NCBI GenBank assembly: GCA_022414725.1
Contig: CM039463.1
Location: 55,554,094 to 55,618,093, forward strand
Source of the DNA: Microglena sp. YARC
Taxonomy: Eukaryota; Chlorophyta; Chlorophyceae; Chlamydomonadales; Chlamydomonadaceae
Direction: 5' to 3'
Length of the DNA stretch: 64,000 nucleotides
Numbering within the stretch: position 1 is the stretch's first letter; each line of letters begins with the position of its first letter. Under the pieces are notes generated by a model, which saw nothing but the letters and a program-made list of their open reading frames with translations, ran no database searches and had not been told where the DNA came from. Both the position numbers and the translations under genes were made by a program. Of the stretch, positions 43,671-54,999 are shown in pieces.

Positions 43671-43948
43671 GTGGAGATACCTCTTGATTGTTCTGTGGAG
43701 GTACGCAACACAACCTTTCATCCTATCATTATCCTTCAAGCCTATCAAGTTACCAATTAAATGCAATCTACCTTCACGCATCCAGGATTGTTTGCGATTT
43801 GTTGGTTTCCATTTCATAGAGTGTTCTAATAATCGGCTGTTCCTGATAATTCGCCGAGGTTGGACCGGCTTCTTAAGCCCATTTGGCCACCCCTGAACTA
43901 CACACACGCACACTCAAACACAGACACACACACACAATCCGCATCCAG

Positions 43949-44144
43949 GAAAACAGCTGGTCTTAATTTTCCTGAGAAGGTGTGGGAGGCCAAGATTACT
44001 GATGCGCTGCTCTTCAAGCTGTTCAAGACCACTGACAGGGACAAGGTTGAGAAGATGGTTGAGAAACATCAAAACGAGAATGGCAATGTAATGAGCGAAG
44101 AGTGGAAGGCCCACCTCAAGAGGAATTTGAATCCAATGTCTGAG
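43949..44144 (+). CDS. AP2 exon D3 (copy II)
   Basis: The acceptor is GCATCCAG and the donor GAG/GTGGGT. The 196 bases are 1 + 65 codons, entering in phase 2 and leaving in phase 0. The peptide begins KTAGLNFPEKVWEAKITDA, so LNFP closes the AP2 domain begun in C3. It continues with a charged helical part (TTDRDKVEKMVEKHQNEN) and ends KRNLNPMSE. The exon is intact, although a MITE lies 280 bp upstream and the copia nest further up. Confidence 0.85.
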
Positions 44145-44159
44145 GTGGGTGACTGGAGG

Positions 44160-45000
44160 GGGGGTATGGCTTAAATTGATGTTTGAATTGGGGTTGGGGG
44201 TTTAGGGTCTGGCAGTGTATTTTATTTCAAGTTCCTGTAGGTCAGCTGGTGCTAACTAGCAAAATGCGTGACACAAGCCTGATTCCGGGTCGGTTGTATA
44301 GCACACGTGATGTAGCTCGGCACGAAGCGCGGCCTGTTCGAGGGGGATTTTGTTTAGGGGTCCCTAAGGAGACATGCATTTTGCACATAGATGACATGTG
44401 CTACACACGTTTGTAACAAATTCGCCGAGGCTCTGAATAGTACAGAAAAGTAACCATAAGTCCATTTATTTTTTACTACGACACGTCGCCCATGCGTCGT
44501 CGTTCAGTCGTCGCATGGCGACGCGTGGGTTTGGCTAAAATAGTCAGAATTGGCCTTCCGTCGCCCACGTGGCTACGGAGAATCATTGGCAAATGGCCTT
44601 CCGTCGCCTCCCATCGCCCATTGCTACCGTCGCCTACTGCTTCCGTCGCCCACTTCTATAATGGCTCGAGTTAGTCCAGGGATGTGGCAGAGAGGCAGAA
44701 ATGGAAGGAAATGAGTTGTACTGCAGGAAGTTTGTAGTGTATGTCCTACAATCAATGGAAGTAGAAATTCCTGCTCTGTAACCTCTCTCCTGTTCAAAGT
44801 CGCCAGCTCGAAATCTGTATTATGAATCATAGGCAGAATATTTCCGAAACTGCCCCAGCAGGAACCTATTCGCAGCTATTTCAACTTAGCCCTCGCACCA
44901 CCTGTCACACCACCACATATGATAAGTCTTGTACTACAACCTAGCCCCGACATTCCTACAAAACTGACACACACTCGTTAAGTCATCATCAATACACATT
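44160..45000. other. Gene-free stretch with CCGTCGCCC repeats
   Basis: CGTCGCCC words recur at 44485-44660. The normal intron between D and E is about 0.5 kb, but here it is about 4 kb, so 44.2-47.7 kb is inserted material. Confidence 0.55.
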
Positions 45001-45017
45001 CCATGCATAGCATAAGT

Positions 45018-47090
45018 AAAGGGTCTGCTGCCTCCTACTCAGCTACCCCACGCTCAACTACCTCATCCTCTGCTACCATATCCTCAGCTACATCATCATC
45101 AGCTACCATATCCTCAGCTACCCCTAGCTCAGCTACCTCATCCTCAGCTACCATATCCTCAGCTACACCTTGTATCCTCAGCTACACCTTGTCTATGATG
45201 GAGCACAACTTTCCTACCAAAGGTTATCTTTTATCTACTTGGGATCCCTCTTTGGTGGATGGTGACTCAAGCAATCGTGCAAAAGCTGCTTTTTCTAGGA
45301 TGCTCACTAAGGCCCAAAAGGCACACCACATGCTCCGTAGGCGATGCCATACTATGGAGATATACAATATTGATATTCTCACCCACCTGTTTGATTCTCT
45401 TGTACAACCTATCCTGAATTTTGGCTGCGAGGTGTGGGCTCCTTCTATTCTGAACAACACACTTAATCTCAAATGACCATGCTTTGTGAGAAATGGCATT
45501 AGAGGGTATACCTTAACAAATGTTGGGTGTTTGGCCAATCTACTACATCTAATATTATCATGGAAGAGCTGGGTAGAAACCCCGTTGTGTTTTTGCTTGG
45601 CTTAAACAAGCTTTTGCGCTTCTGGAACAAGACCATACATAAAGAACCTGAGGATCTCATTAGAATGGCTCTTGAGGAATCTTTTGACTCCAACACTGCC
45701 TTGGGTTCATGACTTGCGTTGTGCTCTCCACAAGCTAGGATCCAGTAAAAACATCAACATTTTGGAGGCTGTCGATGTCGAAGGTATTATGTCTGAAGTT
45801 TTTGAGTCATGGAGGTTTAAGTACCCAAGTGACACCAATGCAGTTAGAGACATCCCTGATGAGAGAACGGGTTTGGCTTTAAACGCCTCCGATACCAAAA
45901 ATGGTTCGCAGCCAACAGCAATGATGAGAATGGCTTTGATTCCCTTTACATCCGCTCTTCACATAAGCAGGATCAGATTCGTTCTATAGCACAGTTTAGA
46001 ATGGGGTTCCCATTGGCTGAACACAGAAAGAATGAGGGTGGTGGATAGAGCACACATCCCCTCGCTCAATGAGACACTGTCCAAATGTGTGGGTTCCAAA
46101 AAACCTGAGGATGAAATGCATATGTTTGAGTGGCCCTTTTTATAATGATTATTCGCCTCCGCTACCAGAAGCTGTTTACAGATATTTATAGGCATGTCCA
46201 TGAGGATACCAACTTACCGTATGGAATGTGGAGATTCTGCGAATTCCACATTCAGAACCTTTATGAATGGAAATGGCACTAAGTCTTTTTGGAGCAACCT
46301 AGCCGACTATATTTCTACTTGTAGAAGAGCAAGACAGGAAGCCCTGGACTGCTTAGTGGCACCGTAATTTATCATCCCTTTTTTTTCTTCTTCTTGTGAC
46401 TTCTCATTTGTTAGCTTCTTACCTCCGCCACTGTAAGTGGTTGAGATCTGGGTCCGGCTCTAAGGGGTTTAATACCTACGACACCAAAACGGTGGTTGGG
46501 AGTTTGGTTTGTTTGTCCTCGACACACCCTGATGTAATGGGGTTTTTTGAGCTTTGTGGGTGCTTTTTCTTTTTGTTTAAAGCACAGAGTCTCATACACC
46601 CTCGCGGTGTCAAGTAGACTTTAACATGTAATGTAATGTAATGTAATGTAATGTAATGTAATGTAATGTAATGATCAAACCAAGCTCGGCTACCTCATCC
46701 TCAGCTACCATATCCTCAGCTACCACACGCTCAGCTACATCATCCTGCGCTGCCTTATCTTCAGCTACAATATCCTCAGCTACCCCACTTTCAGCTATCT
46801 CATCATCAGCTTCCATATCCTGAGCTACCCCACGCTCAGCTACCTCATCCTGCGCTGCCTCATCCTCGGCTACAATATCCTCAGCTACCCCAAGTTCAGC
46901 TACATCATCCTTAGCTACCATATCCTCAGCTACCCCACGCCCAGCTACCTCATCCTGCGCTGCATCATCCTCAGCTACCGTATCCTCAGCTACCCCCACA
47001 CTCAGCTACACCTCATCCTGTGGCACCCTTATCCTCAGCTGCCTCATCCTCAGCTAACCCACACTCAGCTACCTCACCCTGCGTTGCCTC
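45018..47090. repeat. CTCAGCTACC minisatellite, interrupted by a LINE
   Basis: Units of about 18 bp (CCTCAGCTACCATAT, ACGCTCAGCTACCTCATC) fill 45018-45190 and 46680-47090. The LINE lies between. A related array is at 54260-54550. Both strands give Ser/Ala- or Val/Ala/Glu-rich frames that are artefacts. Confidence 0.85.
45191..46672 (+). mobile_element. 5'-truncated LINE with (TAATG)n tail, copy 1
   Basis: The first frame (to 45476) has the non-LTR RT end: FSRMLTKAQKAHHMLRRRC and LFDSLVQPILNFGCEVWAP. Later frames give NKLLRFWNK and a Cys/His motif (KPEDEMHMFECPFYNDY) typical of LINE C-termini. Several frameshifts and stops show it is dead. The 3' end is a (TAATG)n tail at about 46626-46672. 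LINEs replicate by target-primed reverse transcription, which explains the 5' truncation. Confidence 0.82.
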
Positions 47091-47099
47091 GTAGCATTA

Positions 47100-47790
47100 T
47101 AAAAGGGTATGCTTGATCATATCACACCATAGCAAATGTGATACTATCAACTGTGGTGGCACACGCAAGACACATACATACACGCACAAATAACTACCTC
47201 ATCAACACCTGTCTCCTGTGTTGATGCAACCTCTTCTGACATGGCATCGACCTCAGCCTAAGAAATTTCCCTAAGGCAAGGCCTAGCCATCAACACAGGG
47301 GGGCAGACGTAGGCGCGTTGCTGTTTAGTGCGGTCAATTTCGCTCATTGCTCATGCCTATGTAAAAAGCATTGAAACAATCAACCATCAGTCAAACAAAG
47401 TAACGTTAGGACTTGGACTCTAGATTGAACATGTGTGCTGTCTGGTCTGGACCTTGGGCCCATGCATGGGTCCTCTCAGAGTTCTGAACTTGGTGACTTT
47501 TCACCAGGGGTCTAACCAGGGTTGGGCCTGGACTAGCCCAGGCCCAACCTAGGGAACAAAGGTGCGACCTGAAGGGCTCAAATCACTCCACTGGCGTCGT
47601 ATAACACGACACGAGGCCCATCTCAGGGGAAATTTTCACTCCTGAGCTTCGCACAGGCGATACCCGAGTCGCTCAATTTGCGACATGTCGCACAATAATA
47701 AACTCTGGGGGTTGGCGCTGGGGGGTGGGTGGGTGGCTGGTAGTGGTGTGTGTGTGTGTGGTTGATGGGGGGGGGGGGGGGTGATTGCTT
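47100..47790. other. Gene-free stretch ending in GT and poly-G tracts
   Basis: Apart from (GT)n (47748-47761) and poly-G (47768-47781), nothing is recognised. The conserved segment that precedes E exons starts at about 47787. Confidence 0.4.
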
Positions 47791-48164
47791 CTTGTTTAAG
47801 GCTATGCATTTTTTTTTTTTAAGAGCTTGAAGAGACTCTAGACATCTTGAGAAGAAAGTTAATTGCCACATCTGATACATGCATTCCAGAGCATACCACA
47901 CTGATGTTTCGACTTGTGAGCTAACGCCCTGACAAAAGTATCGTTGAGAGCGGCGAGGGGAAGAAAGCATTCCCCCACTCCGTTAACTCACCAGCCCCAC
48001 CCGCCCACTTTAGACGAGGACTAGAGGTCTGGCAATGCGTGTGATGTCGACTAAATATGGCGTCAACTCCGTCCCAGTAGGCCACCCAAGCTGCCTGTAG
48101 TATTGCATGGCTACAAATAAGAATCGAATTTCACCCATGATGTTTGCCAACTCCCAATGCACAG

Positions 48165-48363
48165 GTCTAAGCCTTGCTGAACAAGAGAGCACAGTGGATA
48201 ATCGCATGGCTTACAAATTACGTGTGGTTTGCATTATTAGGCCGCAACAGAAAAAAGGGCGTGAAAAGCATATCGGGGCCAAGTCCCAACTCCAACCCAA
48301 AGGAGCAAGCTGAGCTGCAGAGAGCCATTCCGGGCTGGGGTAACTCCAAGAAGAAAATAAAAG
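48165..48363 (+). pseudogene. AP2-like exon E4 (copy II), frame-broken
   Basis: Follows ATGCACAG. Recognisable words AACAAGAGAGCACAGTGGAT, GGAGCAAGCTGAGCTG and the donor AAG/GTAACA align with E2 and E5, but several one-base insertions and losses break the frame. It could be real decay or low-quality consensus, since the surrounding intron has the same kind of indels. Confidence 0.7.
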
Positions 48364-49541
48364 GTAACAATGATGCTGGGTATCTCTTCTGGTTGTTGGA
48401 ATGGATAGGATAGATGACACATCTTGATAGGCTGATGACTGCCTGGTGAATAACTACTAACTATACGATAGTAGGTGAGTGTTCCAACCTCTTATTTAGT
48501 TATTTGGTTATAATGAATGTAATTTTGATAACATGTATGGTTGTGTTTATTAAATTACTGAGTGCAGTGCCGGTGTGGACGTTGGCCATACTTGTTTTTT
48601 GGGGTGGGGTTAGTTACAGAAGCAGGTTACACTTTGGAACCCCCGCCTCCACCCCACCCCACCACCTTCCAACCCCACCCATACTGCCACCCCCTCTACC
48701 CCGCCGTTCACTCTTTGCTCGGCCCCCTCACACACGACAAAACACCACACACACACACACACAACACAAACACATAAATGATCATAACAGTATTCCTGTG
48801 CAACGAAAAATGCTGACGGATCTTCCTCCCCCCCCTTCCCCCCCCTCCCTCCAAATTGAACCCCCCCACAGTCACACAGATCTCACCCACACATCCGTTT
48901 CCCCACTCTCGCTCCTCCTACCCATTACAACCCCTCAGACTACCACGAATAGTTCCCCTACTTCTCCATCCCTTCCCCACTCTCCTTACCAATCCCCTCC
49001 CCCCTCCTCCTTCCTCCCCTCCTTCCTCCCATCCAACCCACTTTTTTGTCAACGCTCTGTACAGCAATTACGCTAGGCAATGTGGATTTATTTGTGAAAG
49101 GGACAGAGGGTCAGATAGATGAATGGGAGCATTTGCAGGGGGGGGAGGGCACAGCAAGACAGAATGTGGCCATGGCAGTCTCAAGAAATTCAAATAAGTT
49201 GCGATTAAGCACCAAAACCACATCGAAGGCAATGCGATGGCAAGGGTGATTATGGGCGTAGAGAAGTGCCATGTCGTGAAGATGGAATGAAGGAGAGCGG
49301 TTTGCAGACGTAAAACGCAAGCTGCTTGTTTTGAATTTCTGGGCCTGCCAATGCTAAATGTGACGGTTTTCAGTACAAGACACCACATGTTTTTAATCAT
49401 CTAGTTATAATGAGATTGTGACAGGTTAAGTCCGCACCTAGGGTATATTCACCCATATTTCCTCACATGTACTACAATTTGTCGAAGTTCTACCCAATTT
49501 TGACATAATCATTGATAATGTTTTCAATTTTGTTTTGGCAG

Positions 49542-49600
49542 CATCTCCCACAAATAGTTTTTCGAGACTGCTGAGGAAGCTGGCCAAGGCGGTGGACCAG
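49542..49600 (+). pseudogene. AP2-like exon A4 (copy II), frame-broken
   Basis: Matches A2 except for single-base changes in length (for example AAGCTGGCCAAGG for AAGCTGCCAAGG, and GGACCAGGTGG for GGACAGGTGG). Confidence 0.7.
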
Positions 49601-49822
49601 GTGGATGCCCTTCACTGCTCTTTTTCCTGTACAGCTCAAGGCAAGGATGAGCATGTACCTGGTGATGCTCATAGTGGCCGGCAACATACAAGGCCTCGGT
49701 GTGGCTCGTTGTTGGCATGCCAACGTGGTGGTGCCCCTTCTTCCCCCATCCCTCCGGCGCCTTCTACCCCTTCCCCTCAGCCTACTCCCAACCACCACCC
49801 TGACCCCCCTGTCCCCTGCTAG

Positions 49823-49964
49823 GGTCCATACAAGATCGGGCGACACTCAGGCTTCATCAACTTCCCTCTCTCCAGAGGGAGGAAGAGGGCTGAAGCTGGA
49901 CAGCATCGGGATGGGAGGGCTCATTGCAACTTCAGGCAGGCATGCAGAACTTAGTGGTATACAG
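49823..49964 (+). pseudogene. AP2 exon B4 (copy II), frame-broken
   Basis: Follows CCCCTGCTAG and ends TATACAG/GTAGGG. It has CAAGATCGGGCGACACTCAG and CTGGACAGCATCGGGATGG with indels. No C exon is found before the gap; LINE copy 2 begins about 200 bp later. Confidence 0.7.
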
Positions 49965-50010
49965 GTAGGGATGGATGATGGGTTGGTGTAGGGGGTTGGA
50001 GTATGGAATG

Positions 50011-50092
50011 AAGCGTATTGCAAGTGAGCGTATTGCAAGTGAGCGTATTGCAAGTGAGCGATTGCAAAGTGGCGTATTGCAAGTGAACTAGT
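50011..50092. repeat. GCGTATTGCAAGTGA 15-bp tandem repeat
   Basis: About five units, one with indels, ending in a second copy of the exon-B end (AACTAGTGTATACAGGTAGG, about 50086-50105). Confidence 0.85.
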
Positions 50093-50159
50093 GTATACAG
50101 GTAGGTAATGGAGATGTGGGTGTGTTTGGTGAGGGGTTGGGGATGGATGGAGCGTATAG

Positions 50160-51090
50160 GAGTCCGATGTCGAAAGGCATTATGTCCTGATAGTTTTTGA
50201 GAAATGAAGGTTTTTGGAGAAAGGATAAGGAGAATAGAAAGGAAGTCCCCAAGTGTCTACCATTGTAGTCGGAATCCCTGATGAGATTAAGGGCTGGGAT
50301 TTTTAAACCGGCGCTCCAAATACCCAGAAATGGTTACAGCCAAGAGTAATGAGGAGATATGAATAAGCTTGATTCCCTTTTACATAAAGCGGGATCAAGT
50401 TCATTATATACGCATAGTTTAGAAATGGGCTCCCATTAGGCTGAAACACAGAAAGATGAGGGGTGTGGGTGGAGCAACACATCCTCGTTCCAGTTAGACA
50501 CTGGTCAATGTGTGGGTTCCAAAAACCTGAACGGATGAATGCATATGTTGTGGAGTGCCCTTTTTCATAATCGATATTACGACGCCTCCGCTTACAAGAA
50601 GCTGGTTTACAGAATATTTAGGCATGTCCATGAGGATACACGACTTAAACCGTATGGAATGTGGAATTCTGGGCGAATTCCACATTCAGAACCTTTTATG
50701 GATGGAATAATGGCACTAAGACTTTTTGGAGCAACCTAGCCGACTTATCTTCTACTGTTGTAGAAGAGCAAGACAAGGAAGCCCTGGACTGCTTAGTGGC
50801 AACCGAAAATGTATTATCCCCTTTTTTTCTTCTTGTGACTTCTCTCAATTTGTTAGATTCGTACCCTCCGCCACTAGTAAGTGGTTGAGATCTGGGTCCG
50901 GCTCTAAGGGGGTTTAATACCTACGCCACCCAAAACGGTGGTTTTGGGAGTTTGGTTTTTTGTCCATGACACACCCCTGAATGTAAATTTTTTTGCCCTT
51001 TGTGGGTGCTTTTTAATTTTATTGTTTCAGCACAGAGTCCTCATACTACCCTCGGGGTGTCAAGTAAGACTTAACCATGAAAATGTAAAT
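50160..51090 (+). mobile_element. LINE, copy 2, indel-rich, running to near the gap
   Basis: Parallels 45770-46650 of copy 1: TCGAAAGGCATTATGTC, GCCTCCGCTTACAAGAAGCT, GAGATCTGGGTCCGGCTCTA and GGGGTGTCAAGTAAGACTTAA. The (TAATG)n tail is replaced by ATGTAAATGTATGTATAGG. Confidence 0.75.
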
Positions 51091-51139
51091 GTATGTATAG
51101 GGATCGTTGGTGGAAACAAAAAAGTGTGCACCCCCAACC

Positions 51140-52139
51140 NNNNNNNNNNNNNNNNNNNNNNNNNNNNNNNNNNNNNNNNNNNNNNNNNNNNNNNNNNNNN
51201 NNNNNNNNNNNNNNNNNNNNNNNNNNNNNNNNNNNNNNNNNNNNNNNNNNNNNNNNNNNNNNNNNNNNNNNNNNNNNNNNNNNNNNNNNNNNNNNNNNNN
51301 NNNNNNNNNNNNNNNNNNNNNNNNNNNNNNNNNNNNNNNNNNNNNNNNNNNNNNNNNNNNNNNNNNNNNNNNNNNNNNNNNNNNNNNNNNNNNNNNNNNN
51401 NNNNNNNNNNNNNNNNNNNNNNNNNNNNNNNNNNNNNNNNNNNNNNNNNNNNNNNNNNNNNNNNNNNNNNNNNNNNNNNNNNNNNNNNNNNNNNNNNNNN
51501 NNNNNNNNNNNNNNNNNNNNNNNNNNNNNNNNNNNNNNNNNNNNNNNNNNNNNNNNNNNNNNNNNNNNNNNNNNNNNNNNNNNNNNNNNNNNNNNNNNNN
51601 NNNNNNNNNNNNNNNNNNNNNNNNNNNNNNNNNNNNNNNNNNNNNNNNNNNNNNNNNNNNNNNNNNNNNNNNNNNNNNNNNNNNNNNNNNNNNNNNNNNN
51701 NNNNNNNNNNNNNNNNNNNNNNNNNNNNNNNNNNNNNNNNNNNNNNNNNNNNNNNNNNNNNNNNNNNNNNNNNNNNNNNNNNNNNNNNNNNNNNNNNNNN
51801 NNNNNNNNNNNNNNNNNNNNNNNNNNNNNNNNNNNNNNNNNNNNNNNNNNNNNNNNNNNNNNNNNNNNNNNNNNNNNNNNNNNNNNNNNNNNNNNNNNNN
51901 NNNNNNNNNNNNNNNNNNNNNNNNNNNNNNNNNNNNNNNNNNNNNNNNNNNNNNNNNNNNNNNNNNNNNNNNNNNNNNNNNNNNNNNNNNNNNNNNNNNN
52001 NNNNNNNNNNNNNNNNNNNNNNNNNNNNNNNNNNNNNNNNNNNNNNNNNNNNNNNNNNNNNNNNNNNNNNNNNNNNNNNNNNNNNNNNNNNNNNNNNNNN
52101 NNNNNNNNNNNNNNNNNNNNNNNNNNNNNNNNNNNNNNN
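51140..52139. other. Assembly gap of exactly 1000 N
   Basis: A round-number gap, so its true length is probably unknown. Open frames that cross it are meaningless. It falls where an AP2 exon C would be expected. Confidence 1.
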
Positions 52140-52649
52140 CCCCCGATGGGTCCATTCGATCATGATTTATGAAGGTATTTAGGCTGTTATTGTACTGAGC
52201 AAATATTCCCAGCCCTGCATTAGTCGTTTGATGCAGTACACAATGTATGAATGCGGTACGCACAATATTCTGCCTCCCCTCTCGCTTAAAGGTTGCGTTA
52301 CAATTTAAAAAAGAAATTTGAATACAAAATGTATATTTTGTGCAGAGATGCCTTCTTGCTTGTTTCTGTTGCATGTGGCGTGTGAGAAACAAAACCATCA
52401 ATTTCCTATTTCAGTCACCCTGAAATGCATATCATTACCATTCATGCTAAGTTGCCTATGCCTTGCGCGCATCCAGTGGATTCTTTGGCGCTTTGCTGGT
52501 TTTCCAGTTCATTGAGGTGTCTGTGATAATTTCAATGAGACTTCCTTATGAATCCGAGGTTTTGCGATGGTCTTAAGGCTTCATCTTGCCACTCCTGTGG
52601 GACTGTCACACACACACAATCACACATTACATTCGCCAATACCACGCGG

Positions 52650-52880
52650 AAAAAATAGAATGGTCCGAAGTTTCTCCTAAACCCGAGAGGCTGTTAGAGG
52701 GCCAAGGTATCACTGAATGCGCTGCTCCGCCTCAAGCGTGTTTCAAAACTCACTGAGAGACAAATGTCGCGTCCGAGACAATGGTTGAGCGCGCATATAT
52801 GCAAGATAGAGTAGGAACAAGGCAATGCAGAGTGAGTGCAAAGAGTGGCAAGTGCCACTCCTCAGAGAAAGAATTGATGC
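52650..52880 (+). pseudogene. AP2 exon D4 (copy II), frame-broken
   Basis: Aligned with D5 by TGCGCTGCTCC, CACTGAGAGACAAATG and GACAATGGTTGAGC, with many extra bases. The intron that follows keeps the features that usually come before exon E, but no E exon is found before the N-terminal block of copy III at 53493. Confidence 0.6.
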
Positions 52881-53492
52881 AGTTGTTATACGGGTAAGAT
52901 GACTAAAGGGGGTTAGTGGTCTTGGATTGGGGGTTTGAAATTGGCGTTAGGATCATCCATATGGTTCCGGGTATTATGGATTTATGGTGTTGGGGTAAGG
53001 TGGCTGCTGGTTTTGCTGGGGATATGCATAGCACCTTTCTCGAGAATATAAACACCTTGACGGAAAAAACACTTATTTTCGCACCTCTAATTGTGCACTA
53101 CCATAGCTATACCATATACCGTTTGAATTGTCACTATGAATGCCACCCTGACCAAAAGTATATTGTGGGGACGCTTGAGAGAGTATAATAATACCCCAAG
53201 TACAAGTACATATACTTTGACAGTTATTTGCTCCCTGAACCGTCAACATGTATTAACCTGTCCAAATTTGAAAAGACCCTGAGTTCACTTGCGGCATTTA
53301 TAGCTATGTATACAATAAAGAATCTTATTATCTCATATATGTTATATGTGTAATACGTAGAACCCAAACAATTGCCTCAAACCAACATTCCCCAAACCTG
53401 TCAAATAGGACCCTGCGTCTCACTGGCGGTGAGGTAGGTAGGAGGAAAAGGAAGAACCCCTTCACCAAGGGGTTTGGAGAAGAAGTGCGAAC

Positions 53493-53717
53493 ATGAGTGA
53501 GAGTAGTGAGGAAGACATTAGGAGGAGGAAGAGGAGGAGGCAGGAGGATGTTCGCCCATGTTGCCCCATGCACAATGATGGCAATGTGGGTAATGTGGAC
53601 AATGGTGTCAATGAGGAAGCTATCCAGGAGGATGGGGGCACTGACGATGTGCAGCGGCCACGGGTCCCAGCTGCGGCCAGCTCCTTTACTCTCCACGATG
53701 GTCCGTTAGTTGCCTAG
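53493..53717 (+). CDS. N-terminal exon of AP2 gene copy III
   Basis: ATG at 53493 opens MSESSEEDIRRRKRRRQED, with an acidic serine start then a strong basic nuclear-localisation-like cluster. An Asn/Gly/Asp-rich part follows. The frame stops at 53715; a donor in the last codons (GATG/GTCCGT at about 53700) is possible. It is the counterpart of the PRKRRRRERRGKE block at 26.05 kb, but the sequences differ enough that they are not a simple recent copy. Confidence 0.5.
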   Translation: MSESSEEDIRRRKRRRQEDVRPCCPMHNDGNVGNVDNGVNEEAIQEDGGTDDVQRPRVPAAASSFTLHDGPLVA

Positions 53718-53939
53718 GAAGAGAGGACGCGGACGAGTGTGTGTGTACCCGGTACTTCGCGAGAGCAATCGTCAAGTTGCGGTAAAAGGATGGGCCTTTG
53801 TGCCGTAAGAGGATGCCACCGAGCCCCTCAAGAAGGAAGTACATTTGCTGAGGGAGTAGGGGTATATAGGTGGGGCGTCTGAGGCCCTCGCGTGATGAAG
53901 TGTGGTGTCGGCATGCAAACAAGTAGGCTGTATAAGTAG

Positions 53940-54560
53940 TAGGTCTGTTGGCTCCTTACAAGATCTCGCAAAGCGCTCAGTGTAGTAAAGCAGGGATCCG
54001 GACTGTATGGAGGAAGATGTTGGGGCTCTTTCTGGCCTTGTGTTCCCTGCCCAGGTCTCAAGTATCCATGTTTCCCAGCCCGGGCTCCTGCATTTTCTTC
54101 CCATGGAGCCTCTATCGCGCTTAGTGCCTCCATGCAAGCATGGACACCCAGCTTGGCCCTAGCCCTGCTCGGGAGCCACATATGGCCTTTGAGAGCATGC
54201 TCAGTTGGCTGGATCCCACTAAAATGATGATGGAAGGTGTAAACTGAGGGCGAGTGGCCTTCGTATGCTCAGCCAACTCATCCTCAGCCACCGCATCCTC
54301 AGCTACCACATGCTCAGCTACCTCATACTGGTGGGCTGGTGGCTTTTGCGGATCTGCAACCCAGCGCTGTTGGTGTTTAAAGCAGGAGTCAGCTGACTGT
54401 CTCAGAGGCAAGCTGGTGGGGCTCATCCTGGCCTTTTGTTCCCAGCCACATCCTGAGCTACCACGACACGCCTCAGCTTGCTCATCCTGTCGCTTACTCC
54501 ATCCTGCACTACCTCATTCCTGACTAGCTACCACACGCTCAGCTACTCTCAAAAGGGGTG
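53940..54560 (+). pseudogene. Paralogue of the VKQEP-repeat block (copy III), frame-broken
   Basis: Words GTAGTAAAGCAGG, TCTGGCCTTGTGTTCCC, ATGGACACCCAGCTTGGCCC and GCCTTTGAGAGCAT match 26260-26990 in order. One- to several-base insertions break the frame throughout. CTCAGCTACC repeats (54260-54550) are expanded at its end. Confidence 0.65.
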
Positions 54561-54999
54561 GTCAATCCTGATCCTGTTTCAGCCTGCATAACAGGATGGA
54601 TATAAAACCTGATGAATGATGGCAATGTGAGTTGAGGGTGTACTCACGGTTCTAACATGACATGGATTACCTTTGAATGATGGCAATTTAACAACTTGGC
54701 TACATGATGGATTGCCTTTTTAGTGGATGGCAAGGGTAACCAGGTACTAGGTAACACCAATATGGGTTACCTGTTCGCGTGACGGCGTAAGGTTGAGTAG
54801 CAGAGTAGAACATGTTTCTGTTCATTTCTGTACAGCATTGTAGTAAGATATTACATTTCAAAGTGCAGAATAGTACAGATTGGTTATGCAGACATGCCTG
54901 TACAAGATAGGAGCTGTAGATGAGCCCACAGCGCAACGTCTTGGTTGTAGCCATAGAAACAATTGTACCAGTTGAGCGTGCCAGCCAAGTGCTGACTAG

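Noticed and set aside
46610..46999. Val/Ala/Glu-rich minus-strand protein
   Set aside because: Translation of the CTCAGCTACC minisatellite.
50938..52401. Open frames of 350-450 codons
   Set aside because: They cross the 1000-base N gap; the real sequence on either side codes for nothing continuous.
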